Source: JAZKDW01 sp040387375 (GTDB lineage Bacteria > Pseudomonadota > Gammaproteobacteria > Burkholderiales > Burkholderiaceae_D). From it: DNA of 17,426 nucleotides. The DNA lies in contig JAZKDW010000077.1 in the NCBI GenBank assembly GCA_040387375.1, positions 1 to 17,426 on the forward strand, read 5' to 3'. A program made the position numbers and the translations under genes. The notes beneath the pieces were generated by a model that was not told the origin of the DNA, searched no databases, and was given only the letters and a program-made list of their open reading frames with translations. Positions 1-7,665 of this stretch are shown piece after piece (positions within the stretch are counted from its first letter, which is position 1; the number at the start of each line of letters is the position of its first letter).

Positions 1-461
1 GGAATGACGGGTTATGGGTTCCCGCCTGCGCGGGAACGACAGGGCGCGGGGAAATCTGGCCCGCCATTCAAATCGCGTCAATGCGGCCGATTCAAACTAC
101 CCCCCCGTCATTCCCGCGCAGGCGGGAATCCATACGCCGCCCGCAGGAATGACGGGTTATGGGTTCCCGCCTGCGCGGGAACGACAGGGCGCGGGGAAAT
201 TTAGCTCGCCATTCAAATCGCGTCAATGCGGCCGCTTCAAACTCCCCCCGTCATTCCCGCGCAGGCGGGAATCCATACGCCGCCCGCAGGACTACCGGGT
301 TATGGGTTCCCGCTTGCAGCGCGCACACAGGCTTGTAAGCCTGTGCCGTTACGCAGGCGTGAGGCAATGCCTCACGAAACCCCTGCTTCACCCTGCGCGG
401 GAACGACAGGGCGCGGGGAAATTTAGCCCCCTTCAAAGCCCGTCAATGCGGCCGCTTCAAA
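1..461. repeat. Tandem array of about 145-bp units with dRS3/REP-like palindromes
   Basis: Three units begin at about 1, 146 and 289 (periods 145 and 143). Each starts with GGAATGACGGGTTATGGG or a close variant and contains a hairpin GTTCCCGCCTGCGCGGGAAC (18-37 and 163-182, interrupted in unit 3). This is followed by GACAGGGCGCGGGGAAAT, a block matching the end of the adjacent gene, and the opposite-facing palindrome ATTCCCGCGCAGGCGGGAAT (110-129 and 253-272). The palindrome core resembles the dRS3 repeat of Neisseria and similar REP-like elements of other Proteobacteria. Alternating orientations give a mosaic resembling a BIME. The array touches the left edge, so its full length is unknown. 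I see no gene in 1-442. Confidence 0.85.
314..392. repeat. 79-bp insert with two hairpins inside a repeat palindrome
   Basis: In the third repeat unit the hairpin arms GTTCCCGC (306-313) and GCGGGAAC (397-404) are split by about 79 bp that the other two units lack. The insert holds CACAGGCTTGTAAGCCTGTG (326-345, 9-bp stem, 2-nt loop) and CGTGAGGCAATGCCTCACG (358-376, 9-bp stem, 1-nt loop). It could be a small non-autonomous palindromic element that landed in the loop of the first one. I see no coding capacity or target-site duplication. Confidence 0.6.
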
Positions 462-2545
462 TCCAGGATCGTGGCCTCCCGCTTGTTATCCATCATGTCC
501 ACCACACGACAGTCCGAGCACATCTTGATGCGGTCGATATTGCCCGCGAACGCGCCGTGCAGCGACAGCTTGTCGACCATGTTTTCAATCATCTGCAAGG
601 TGCCGAACGGTTTCTGGCAGCGTATGCAATGAAAGGGTTGTGCCTCGTTGAGAACCTGCGGATTGCGCACGGCCTCGGTCATCAGCAGCCGCGGTGTCAG
701 CGTAATTGCATTTTCCGGACAGGTTTTTTCACACAGCCCGCACTGCACGCAATTTTTCTCGACAAAACGCAACTGCGGCAAATTGGAATTGTCCATCAAT
801 GCCGATTCCGGGCAGGCGCCGACACAGGACATGCACAGCGTGCACGTCGTCTTGTTGACGGTGACCGACCCGTACAGCGCACCGGCGGGCAAGGCGATTT
901 CCTCTTTTTTCTCAGGTGCGAATTTCAGCAGATGCTCGAGCGCGAAATCAAGCGTGCTGCGCTTGTCGGCGCCGACATTGAACAACGCGCGTTGCACCGG
1001 CGCCTGCGCCGGCTGCAGCGCGGCCAGCGCCGCATCCAGCACGGCCGGCGTGACGGCGCGCAGCAGGCTGACATGGACGCCCTGATAACCAAGGCCGGAC
1101 AGGATAGTTTGTGTGACCTCGATCTGCCGCTCCAGCGCGCTCACATATTGCGGCGCCTCTTCGTCGGTGATCAGAATGGCAATGTTCGACGCACCGTAGG
1201 CGATTGCCGACAGCCACAGGTCGATGCCGACGGCGGCGGTATGATGCAGGTCGATCGGCATCACACGCGCCGGCATGCCCTGCAGCTTGCCGGCCGCTTT
1301 TGCCAGCCGCCCCAGCTTGCCGATCAGTTCCGCGCCCTGCCCCTGGCTATGCAGCAGCATAGCCGGTTGGGTGCCGCCGCCCTTGGCGTAAGTATTGAGC
1401 ATGGTCTTGAAACGCTGCCCCATGTCGGTGGTGCGTGGGTACGCGTAACCGAGAGCGCCGGATGGACAGACCGTGGTGCAGGCGCCGCAGCCGACACACA
1501 AGTTGGGATTGATCTTGATCAGATTGCCGGCGTGGCCGATGGCTTCGGCGGAACAGACGTCGATACAGGCGTTGCAGCCGATCTTTTCATTGCGGCTGTG
1601 CGCGCACAGCTTTTCCTTGTAGAGGAAAAACTTCGGCTTCTCGAACTGGCCGACCATCTGCGCCAGCTTCAAGGCATCTTCGGCCTGGCGCATCTCAGCC
1701 GCCCCCGGCGCGAAATATCCCTGCGGCGGCTGATGCAGACCTAGCAGCGGCGCATCCGAGAGGTCGAAGACCAGATCAAAATCGCCGCTGCGTCCGGTTG
1801 CCGGGCGGTTGAAATCGATGGCGCCGATCGAACCGCATGCCTTCACGCAATCGCGGTGCGAGGTGCATTTGCTCATGTCGATCTGAAAGGTCAGGTCGAT
1901 CGCATTTTCCGGACAGACATCGACGCAGGCATTGCAGCGGGTGCAGATTTCGAGGTCGATCGGATTGGCCTGTTGCCAACTCACCTTGAACGCGCCCAGC
2001 CAGCCCGCAATCTCGATGCGTTCGCCGGAAAACGTCGGGAATGACCGTTCCTGCAGCATCTGGCCGCTGGCCGCATCGGTCAGCAGCACGCTCACATCGA
2101 GCTGTGCGCCAAGGCGCGAGGCCCACGGCAGCACACGCGCGGCCGGTCCGACGATCAGCACATGGCCGCCCGAATCGTAGGCGACGGTCGGCACCGGCTC
2201 CGGATCCGGCAGCGCGGCGGCGGCCAGCAAGGCAGCCATCTTGGGCAAGGCATTTTTTGCATCCTTGCTCCAGCCGCCGGTCTCGCGAATATTCACGAAG
2301 CGGATCGGCGCCACGGTATTTTTCTGCTGCGCCAGTTCAGAGAACAGGGTCTGTTCCTGCGTGCAGGCGATGACCACATCGTCGACGCCGTCCATCGCGC
2401 TCAAAAAGGAGCCGACTTCACGCCGGCACAGTTCGGTGGCAATCGGCAGCGCGCCGGTGCCCAGGGCCGCACCGAGGCTGGCGCCGGCGGCGGCGTCCAG
2501 TGGCATGGTGCGATTACAGTTGCATACTTTGAATGTGCTTGTCAT
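443..2545 (-). CDS. Polyferredoxin-like 4Fe-4S protein (formate dehydrogenase-associated)
   Basis: This 700-residue protein has ferredoxin motifs in three blocks: C201/204/207/211 with C227/233/237; C324/327/331 (C314 nearby) with C350/353/356/360; and C568/571/574/578 with C599/602/605/609. That is room for about six [4Fe-4S] clusters. Between the blocks lie cluster-free alpha/beta stretches (about 380-520), and two CxxC pairs near the C-terminus (640/643 and 676/679) could bind zinc or another cluster. No signal peptide or membrane segment is seen, so it is probably cytoplasmic. It is the last gene of the operon and starts 6 bp after the DUF3306 gene. Such proteins are known beside DUF3305/DUF3306 in proteobacterial formate dehydrogenase loci. 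The role, electron transfer or cofactor assembly, is inferred. The final KRPH and stop codon lie in sequence shared with the adjacent repeat array. Confidence 0.85.
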   Translation of the reverse strand: MTSTFKVCNCNRTMPLDAAAGASLGAALGTGALPIATELCRREVGSFLSAMDGVDDVVIACTQEQTLFSELAQQKNTVAPIRFVNIRETGGWSKDAKNALPKMAALLAAAALPDPEPVPTVAYDSGGHVLIVGPAARVLPWASRLGAQLDVSVLLTDAASGQMLQERSFPTFSGERIEIAGWLGAFKVSWQQANPIDLEICTRCNACVDVCPENAIDLTFQIDMSKCTSHRDCVKACGSIGAIDFNRPATGRSGDFDLVFDLSDAPLLGLHQPPQGYFAPGAAEMRQAEDALKLAQMVGQFEKPKFFLYKEKLCAHSRNEKIGCNACIDVCSAEAIGHAGNLIKINPNLCVGCGACTTVCPSGALGYAYPRTTDMGQRFKTMLNTYAKGGGTQPAMLLHSQGQGAELIGKLGRLAKAAGKLQGMPARVMPIDLHHTAAVGIDLWLSAIAYGASNIAILITDEEAPQYVSALERQIEVTQTILSGLGYQGVHVSLLRAVTPAVLDAALAALQPAQAPVQRALFNVGADKRSTLDFALEHLLKFAPEKKEEIALPAGALYGSVTVNKTTCTLCMSCVGACPESALMDNSNLPQLRFVEKNCVQCGLCEKTCPENAITLTPRLLMTEAVRNPQVLNEAQPFHCIRCQKPFGTLQMIENMVDKLSLHGAFAGNIDRIKMCSDCRVVDMMDNKREATILDLKRPH

Positions 2546-2551
2546 GGGCCC

Positions 2552-3088
2552 TTATGCCGGATTGTCTTGCGTGTTGGCAGTGCTGGCCGGAGCGTCGGCT
2601 GGTGCTTCGTCGGCTGGTGCTTCTTCGGGTGTGGCCTCGGCAGCGGCTGGCGTCAGCTCGGCTGCGATTTCCGGCGGCGTTTCTTCCAGCTTCACGGCGT
2701 CGTCTATCTTTTCGATCAGCTGCATCAGCGGTTTTTCAAACTGGCTGAGCGGATCGAGCAAGGCTTTTGCATGGTTCAGCATGGCCAGCATTTCCGGCGG
2801 TATCGGCTCGAATGTGTTGTAGTCGCCGATGTAGATATCCAGGCCGTCCATGACGTTGAAATGCGGATCGGAAAACAGCTTTTTCATCGCCGAGCGCTGG
2901 ACTGCTTCATCCACGCCCTTGCCGACGAATGGCGAAAAATCCGATTCGGCATTGAGCGCGGCGACATCCTCCATGGTGGGTAGCGGCTTGACCTCCGGCT
3001 CGACCTCGGAAAGCGGTGCAGTTTCAGTCAGCGGCTCCGGCTGCGCCTTTTGCCTGGACCAGCGTTTGAAAAATTCATCCGCCGCCAT
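2552..3088 (-). CDS. DUF3306 family protein
   Basis: This 178-residue protein starts MAADEFFKRWSRQK, the usual opening of the DUF3306 family. A conserved core follows at about residues 45-125 (SDFSPFVGKGV; LFSDPHFNVMDGLDIYIGDY). The tail from about 140 is rich in Ala, Glu and Pro and is probably disordered. There is no signal peptide and no cysteine. An AAGGGG ribosome-binding site precedes the ATG. The start overlaps the end of the DUF3305 gene by 14 bp, suggesting translational coupling. Members of this family are found with DUF3305 and a 4Fe-4S protein next to formate dehydrogenases. The biochemical role is unknown, and an assembly or partner role is inferred from context only. Confidence 0.85.
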   Translation of the reverse strand: MAADEFFKRWSRQKAQPEPLTETAPLSEVEPEVKPLPTMEDVAALNAESDFSPFVGKGVDEAVQRSAMKKLFSDPHFNVMDGLDIYIGDYNTFEPIPPEMLAMLNHAKALLDPLSQFEKPLMQLIEKIDDAVKLEETPPEIAAELTPAAAEATPEEAPADEAPADAPASTANTQDNPA

Positions 3089-3596
3089 GCTTTTCCCCTT
3101 CCGCCCTGGCCATCTTGTCGACGCCCGCCCCGCCTTCGAACGAGGGTTTCTTGCGTTTTCTTTTCGGCTCGGGTTTGTAATGCTCGCGGGCGAAGGCGGT
3201 CACACGTTCAATGATGCCGGCGGAAGCGGGAACCGTGTCGACCTGCTCGCCGCCATCCATCAGGCGTGCCGCTTCGTTGTAGGACAGAGTGACGGCTTTG
3301 GGGACGGCGACGTCGGCGCCATCAACTTCCTCGATGCGCCACATGATGAACCAGCAGGGCGTGGCCGAGTCGATGTTGAGAAAATATCCTTCGCCTTCAT
3401 CGCTGAACAGGCGGATATCAAAACCGGCAAACAGCCAGCGAGTGTCGGACGGGTCGTCGCGCAGGCAGCGCGCGCCTCCTTCCGGCATCACGTCATCGCT
3501 GACGATTTCCAGCGGCCGCCATTGATGCGATTGCCAGCGGCTGGCGAGCGGCACGCGCTGCATCACCACGCCAACCCTGATTGCTTCTGTCTCCAT
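3075..3596 (-). CDS. DUF3305 family protein
   Basis: This 173-residue protein shows the DUF3305 pattern: an early VGVVMQRVPLASRWQSHQWRP segment, an aromatic-rich middle (CWFIMWRIEEVDG) and an LSYNEAARLMDGGEQVD stretch near residue 105-120. The C-terminus (about 140-173) is strongly basic (EPKRKRKKP) and low in complexity. It is cytoplasmic by sequence. A GGGGAG element lies just upstream of the ATG at 3596. It sits between apbC (52-bp gap) and the DUF3306 gene (14-bp overlap) in the formate dehydrogenase operon. Family function is not established. The pairing with DUF3306 and a polyferredoxin suggests they act together. Confidence 0.85.
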   Translation of the reverse strand: METEAIRVGVVMQRVPLASRWQSHQWRPLEIVSDDVMPEGGARCLRDDPSDTRWLFAGFDIRLFSDEGEGYFLNIDSATPCWFIMWRIEEVDGADVAVPKAVTLSYNEAARLMDGGEQVDTVPASAGIIERVTAFAREHYKPEPKRKRKKPSFEGGAGVDKMARAEGEKHGGG

Positions 3597-3648
3597 ACTC
3601 TCCCCGCGGATTATTCCGTCTGTGGGTGCTGCAATTTAGCTCCAGGAA

Positions 3649-4737
3649 TCAATCGTTCTTGATGACGATGCTTGGGAACTTGCTCGACATGTCCTTGGCT
3701 TTTTCCGCCACCTTGACCGCGATCTTGCGGGCGATGTCCTTGTAGATTTGCGCGACCGGACCGTCCGGATCAGCCACCACCGTCGGCTTGCCGGAATCGG
3801 TCTGCTCGCGGATCGACATCGTCAGCGGCAGCGCGCCGAGGAAATCGACGCCGTATTCACCGCACATTCTTGCACCGCCGCCTTCGCCGAAAATCGCTTC
3901 GGCATGACCGCAGTTCGAGCAGATATGCACACTCATGTTTTCAACGATGCCGAGGATGGGAATGCCGACTTTCTCGAACATTTTCAAACCCTTGCGGGCG
4001 TCCAGCAAGGCGATGTCCTGCGGTGTGGTGACAATCACGGCGCCGGTCACCGGCACTTTTTGCGACAGCGTCAGCTGGATGTCGCCGGTGCCGGGAGGCA
4101 TGTCGACGATCAGGTAATCGAGGTCGCGCCAGTTGGTCTGTTCCAGCAGTTGCTGCAAGGCCTGTGTAACAATCGGGCCGCGCCACACCATGGGCTCATC
4201 CGGGTCGATCATGAAACCGATGCTGGACACCTGCAGGCCGTAGTTTTCCATCGGCTCCATGGTCTTGCCGTCGATCGTTTCCGGACGGCCGGAAATGCCC
4301 ATCATCATCGGCTGCGACGGGCCGTAGATATCGGCATCGAGTATGCCGACTTGCGCACCTTCGGCCGCCAGCGCGAGGGCCAGATTGACGGCCGTGGTCG
4401 ATTTGCCTACACCGCCCTTGCCGGACGCCACCGCGATGATGTTCTTGACGTTGGACAAGAGCTTGACGCCGCGCTGCGCCGAATGGGCGACGATCTTCGA
4501 ATACACGTTGACGCTGACATTGCCGACGCCGGCGATGCCGCGCACCGCGCCGATCGCAGCCTTGCGGATCGGATCGATCTGGCTTTTTGCGGGGTAGCCG
4601 AGCTCCACGTCGAGCGACACATCGTTGCCGTCGAGCTTGATGTTCCTCGCCGATTTGCTGCTGTTCAGATCCTTGCCGGTGTTCGGGTCGATGACTGCCG
4701 ATAATGCGGCCTTGACGGCTTCGATCGTGATGCTCAT
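3649..4737 (-). CDS. apbC: Iron-sulfur cluster carrier ATPase ApbC/Mrp
   Basis: This 362-residue P-loop protein of the Mrp/NBP35 family binds and transfers [4Fe-4S] clusters to apo-enzymes in the cytoplasm. Residues 1-85 form the MIP18/DUF59-type domain (DPNTGKDLNSSKSA). The deviant Walker A VASGKGGVGKST is at 103-114, a Walker-like LDADIYGPSQPMMMG at 133-147, VDMPPGTGD at 211-219, and the cluster-binding CSNC pair is C273/C276. Length is normal for the family. The AGGAG at about 9 nt before the ATG supports the start. It lies between the catalytic formate dehydrogenase gene (108-bp gap) and the DUF3305 gene, so a role in loading the many clusters of the neighbouring proteins is likely. It may also be the general housekeeping copy. 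Confidence 0.95.
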   Translation of the reverse strand: MSITIEAVKAALSAVIDPNTGKDLNSSKSARNIKLDGNDVSLDVELGYPAKSQIDPIRKAAIGAVRGIAGVGNVSVNVYSKIVAHSAQRGVKLLSNVKNIIAVASGKGGVGKSTTAVNLALALAAEGAQVGILDADIYGPSQPMMMGISGRPETIDGKTMEPMENYGLQVSSIGFMIDPDEPMVWRGPIVTQALQQLLEQTNWRDLDYLIVDMPPGTGDIQLTLSQKVPVTGAVIVTTPQDIALLDARKGLKMFEKVGIPILGIVENMSVHICSNCGHAEAIFGEGGGARMCGEYGVDFLGALPLTMSIREQTDSGKPTVVADPDGPVAQIYKDIARKIAVKVAEKAKDMSSKFPSIVIKND

Positions 4738-4845
4738 TGCTTGCTTCTCCTGATTGTCGTTGGCGTCAGTCTAAACCATATCCCTATAGTTCCGCTTGAT
4801 AATCGGTGGCGGCATGCCAGCTATCCCTTACCAAATTCCTACATG

Positions 4846-7665
4846 TTACCCCTTGCCGTGCTCCATCAAAATTTGCCCCCCTCCAAAACTCGTCTGATGC
4901 GGTTCTGTCCCGCCCGCAATGAGCCGTATCGCGCAATATTTGAATTCCGGTATCTTCGCAAACGGATCCAGCGCCGCATTGGTCAGGCGGTTGATCGCCG
5001 CTTCGTAATAACAAAATGGCACGAACACGGCGCCCCGCGGTGAACTGTCGTCGGCCCGCGCATACAGCGTGACGCTGCCGCGCCGCGACTCCAGCGTGAT
5101 CAGCGCGCCAGGCTCGACGCCAAGCTGCGCCAGGTCGAGCGGATGCACCAGCGCCACCGGATCCGGCTCCAGCGCATCGAGCACACCCGCGCGGCGGGTC
5201 ATGCTGCCGGTGTGCCAGTGTTCAAGCTGACGGCCGGTGATCAGGACTTGCGGGTAGTCGGCGTCGGGACGCTCGTCGGCCGGAATGATATCGGCAGGCA
5301 CAAAACGCGCACGCCCGGTCGCGGTCGGGAAGGCCTCGCGGAACACCACCGCTTGTCCGGGATCGCCTTCTTTTTCACACGGATAGGTCACCGCATCCTC
5401 GCGCTCCAGCCGCTCCCAGGTAATGCCGGCGATGCTAGGCATGCTGTGCCGCATTTCATCAAACACGTCCGACACATGCGCATACCGCCACTCCAGCCCC
5501 ATCCGCTGTGCGATCTGCTGGATGATCCACAAATCCTGTTTTGCATCACCCGGCGGCTGGAGTGCCTGGCGGCCGATCTGCACCAGCCGGTCGGTGTTGG
5601 TGAAGCTGCCGGTCTTCTCCGGAAATGCGGATGCGGGCAGGATCACGTCCGCCAGATACGCGGTCTCGGTCAGGAAGATGTCCTGCACCACCAGATGGTC
5701 CAGCGCCGCCAGCGACTCCCGCGCATGATTTGCATCGGGATCGGACATCGCCGGGTTTTCCCCCATGATGTACATGCCGCGCACGCTGCCCTGCTTGATC
5801 GCGTGCATCACCTCGACCACGGTCAGGCCGGGCTGGGCATCGAGCGGCATGCCCCATAATTTTTCAAACTTCTCTTTCGAGCCCGGATGGTCGACCCGCT
5901 GGTAATCCGGATACATCATCGGAATCAGGCCGGCGTCGGACGCGCCCTGCACGTTGTTCTGGCCGCGCAGCGGATGCAGGCCGGTACCGGGGCGGCCGAT
6001 CTGCCCGGTCATCAGGGCCAGCGCGATCAGGCAACGCGCATTGTCGGTGCCATGCACATGCTGCGAAATGCCCATGCCCCACAGGATCATCGACCCTCTG
6101 GAAGTTGCATACAGCCGCGCGACTTCACGTATCGTGTCGGCCGGAATGCCGCAGATCGGCGCCATCAGTTCCGGACTGTAGTCTTCGACATTGGCTTTCA
6201 GCTCTTCATAACCGATGGTGCGGCTGGCGATGAAATCCTGGTCGACCAGCCCTTCATGCACGATCGTGTGCATCATGGCATTGAGCAGGGCGACATCGGT
6301 GTCGGCCTTGAATTGCAGGAAACGATGGGCGATGCGCGCCATCTCCGAACGGCGCGGATCCATCACGATCAGCCTGGTGCCGTTCCTGACCGCGTTCTTG
6401 ATCCAGGTCGCGGCAACCGGGTGGTTGACGGTCGGATTGGCGCCGATGACGATCACTACGTCCGCCTTTGTCACATCCATCACCGGATTGGAGACCGCGC
6501 CCGAGCCTATTCCCTCCAGCAAGGCGACTACCGATGACGCGTGGCACAGGCGTGTGCAATGGTCGACGTTGTTGCTCCCGAATCCGGTGCGCACCAGTTT
6601 CTGGAACAGATACGCTTCTTCATTGCTGCACTTGGCCGAGCCGAAACCGGCCAGGGCGCGCGTGCCGTAGGTTTCGCGAATCGCCGTAAACCTGTCGCCC
6701 GCCAGCGCCAGCGCTTCATCCCAGCTGGCTTCGCGGAACACGTCCATCACATTGTCGGGATTCATGTCGGCGTCACCGCGCTTGGGCGCATCGGCGCGCC
6801 GGATCAGGGGCACGGTCAGGCGCTGCGGATGGTGCGCATAATCGAATCCATAACGGCCCTTGACGCATAGCCGCTTGTGGTTGGACGGACCGTCACGGCC
6901 TTCGACATACAGGATCTTGTTGTCCTTGATGTTGTAGGTCAGCTGGCAGCCGACACCACAATACGGGCAGACTGAATCGATTTTTTGTTCAGGCTCGGCC
7001 AGCGCCGCGCTGCGCGCGGGCATCAGCGCGCCGGTCGGGCATGCCTGCACACATTCACCGCAGGCGACACAGGTCGACGCCCCCATTGCATCATCCATGT
7101 CGAACACGATCTTTGCCTGTTCCCCGCGGAACGCCAGGCCGATCACATCGTTGACCTGTTCATCGCGACAGGCGCGCAGGCAGCGGGTGCACTGGATGCA
7201 GGCGTCGAGATTGACGGCAATCGCCGGATGCGACAGGTCCGCCCTCACCTGCCTGCGCGGCGCAAAACGCGGTTTGCCGACGTTCAGCTTGCGGGCCCAT
7301 TGGTCGACTTCATTGTTGCGGGTGTATTCGGTCTCGGGCATATCGGACTGCAACAGCTCCAGCACCATCTGCTGCGCCTTGACCGCACGCGCGCTGTCGC
7401 TGCTGACTTCCATGCCGTTGACCGGATTGCGGCAGCAGGATGGCGCGAGCACACGTTCGCCTTTTATGTCGACCATGCAGGCGCGGCAGTTGCCGGCGGT
7501 GTCCATGCCTTCCATGTAACACAGGCGCGGTATCTCGACACCTTCACGCTGCGCGATCTGGAGGATGGTTTCAGTTGACTTGCCGCTGACATCCTTGCCG
7601 TTCAGCCTGAACGTGACAACCGGAGCGTCAAGACTGGCGAGTTCGTTGCGGGTGATTACATTCAT
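4846..7665 (-). CDS. fdwA: NAD-dependent formate dehydrogenase, catalytic alpha subunit (FdwA/Fdh1A type)
   Basis: This 939-residue Mo/W-bis-MGD oxidoreductase oxidises formate to CO2. The N-terminus is NuoG-like with a [2Fe-2S] site (C49, C60, C63, C77 or C78), then two [4Fe-4S] motifs (C156/159/162/166 and C199/202/205/209). The catalytic domain opens with its own [4Fe-4S] site (C233/236/240 and C267). The active site is C374-H375 (HCTRLCHASS), so this is a cysteine enzyme rather than a selenocysteine one. The C-terminal dinucleotide-cofactor domain spans about 810-920. Domain order and length match the soluble FdwA of Cupriavidus and Fdh1A of Methylorubrum, the latter a tungsten enzyme. 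Mo versus W cannot be read from this sequence. ATG at 7665 overlaps the fdwB stop (ATGA). A small FdsD-type subunit and the FdhD sulfurtransferase are not found in the window. Confidence 0.93.
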   Translation of the reverse strand: MNVITRNELASLDAPVVTFRLNGKDVSGKSTETILQIAQREGVEIPRLCYMEGMDTAGNCRACMVDIKGERVLAPSCCRNPVNGMEVSSDSARAVKAQQMVLELLQSDMPETEYTRNNEVDQWARKLNVGKPRFAPRRQVRADLSHPAIAVNLDACIQCTRCLRACRDEQVNDVIGLAFRGEQAKIVFDMDDAMGASTCVACGECVQACPTGALMPARSAALAEPEQKIDSVCPYCGVGCQLTYNIKDNKILYVEGRDGPSNHKRLCVKGRYGFDYAHHPQRLTVPLIRRADAPKRGDADMNPDNVMDVFREASWDEALALAGDRFTAIRETYGTRALAGFGSAKCSNEEAYLFQKLVRTGFGSNNVDHCTRLCHASSVVALLEGIGSGAVSNPVMDVTKADVVIVIGANPTVNHPVAATWIKNAVRNGTRLIVMDPRRSEMARIAHRFLQFKADTDVALLNAMMHTIVHEGLVDQDFIASRTIGYEELKANVEDYSPELMAPICGIPADTIREVARLYATSRGSMILWGMGISQHVHGTDNARCLIALALMTGQIGRPGTGLHPLRGQNNVQGASDAGLIPMMYPDYQRVDHPGSKEKFEKLWGMPLDAQPGLTVVEVMHAIKQGSVRGMYIMGENPAMSDPDANHARESLAALDHLVVQDIFLTETAYLADVILPASAFPEKTGSFTNTDRLVQIGRQALQPPGDAKQDLWIIQQIAQRMGLEWRYAHVSDVFDEMRHSMPSIAGITWERLEREDAVTYPCEKEGDPGQAVVFREAFPTATGRARFVPADIIPADERPDADYPQVLITGRQLEHWHTGSMTRRAGVLDALEPDPVALVHPLDLAQLGVEPGALITLESRRGSVTLYARADDSSPRGAVFVPFCYYEAAINRLTNAALDPFAKIPEFKYCAIRLIAGGTEPHQTSFGGGQILMEHGKG

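Noticed and set aside
1..461. CRISPR array
   Set aside because: The units are about 145 bp, nearly identical throughout and carry internal palindromes; there are no unique spacers and no cas genes.
14..1744. Long plus-strand open frame (576 codons) across the repeats and antisense to the polyferredoxin gene
   Set aside because: It reads through repeat palindromes and then antisense to a gene with many conserved cysteine motifs. It has no recognisable domain; GC-rich codon bias explains its length.
3748..4704. Plus-strand open frame of 318 codons opposite apbC
   Set aside because: Antisense shadow of a highly conserved ATPase; no motif of its own.
4846..7665. Selenocysteine formate dehydrogenase
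   Set aside because: The active-site position is a normal cysteine codon (C374) and the frame has no internal TGA.
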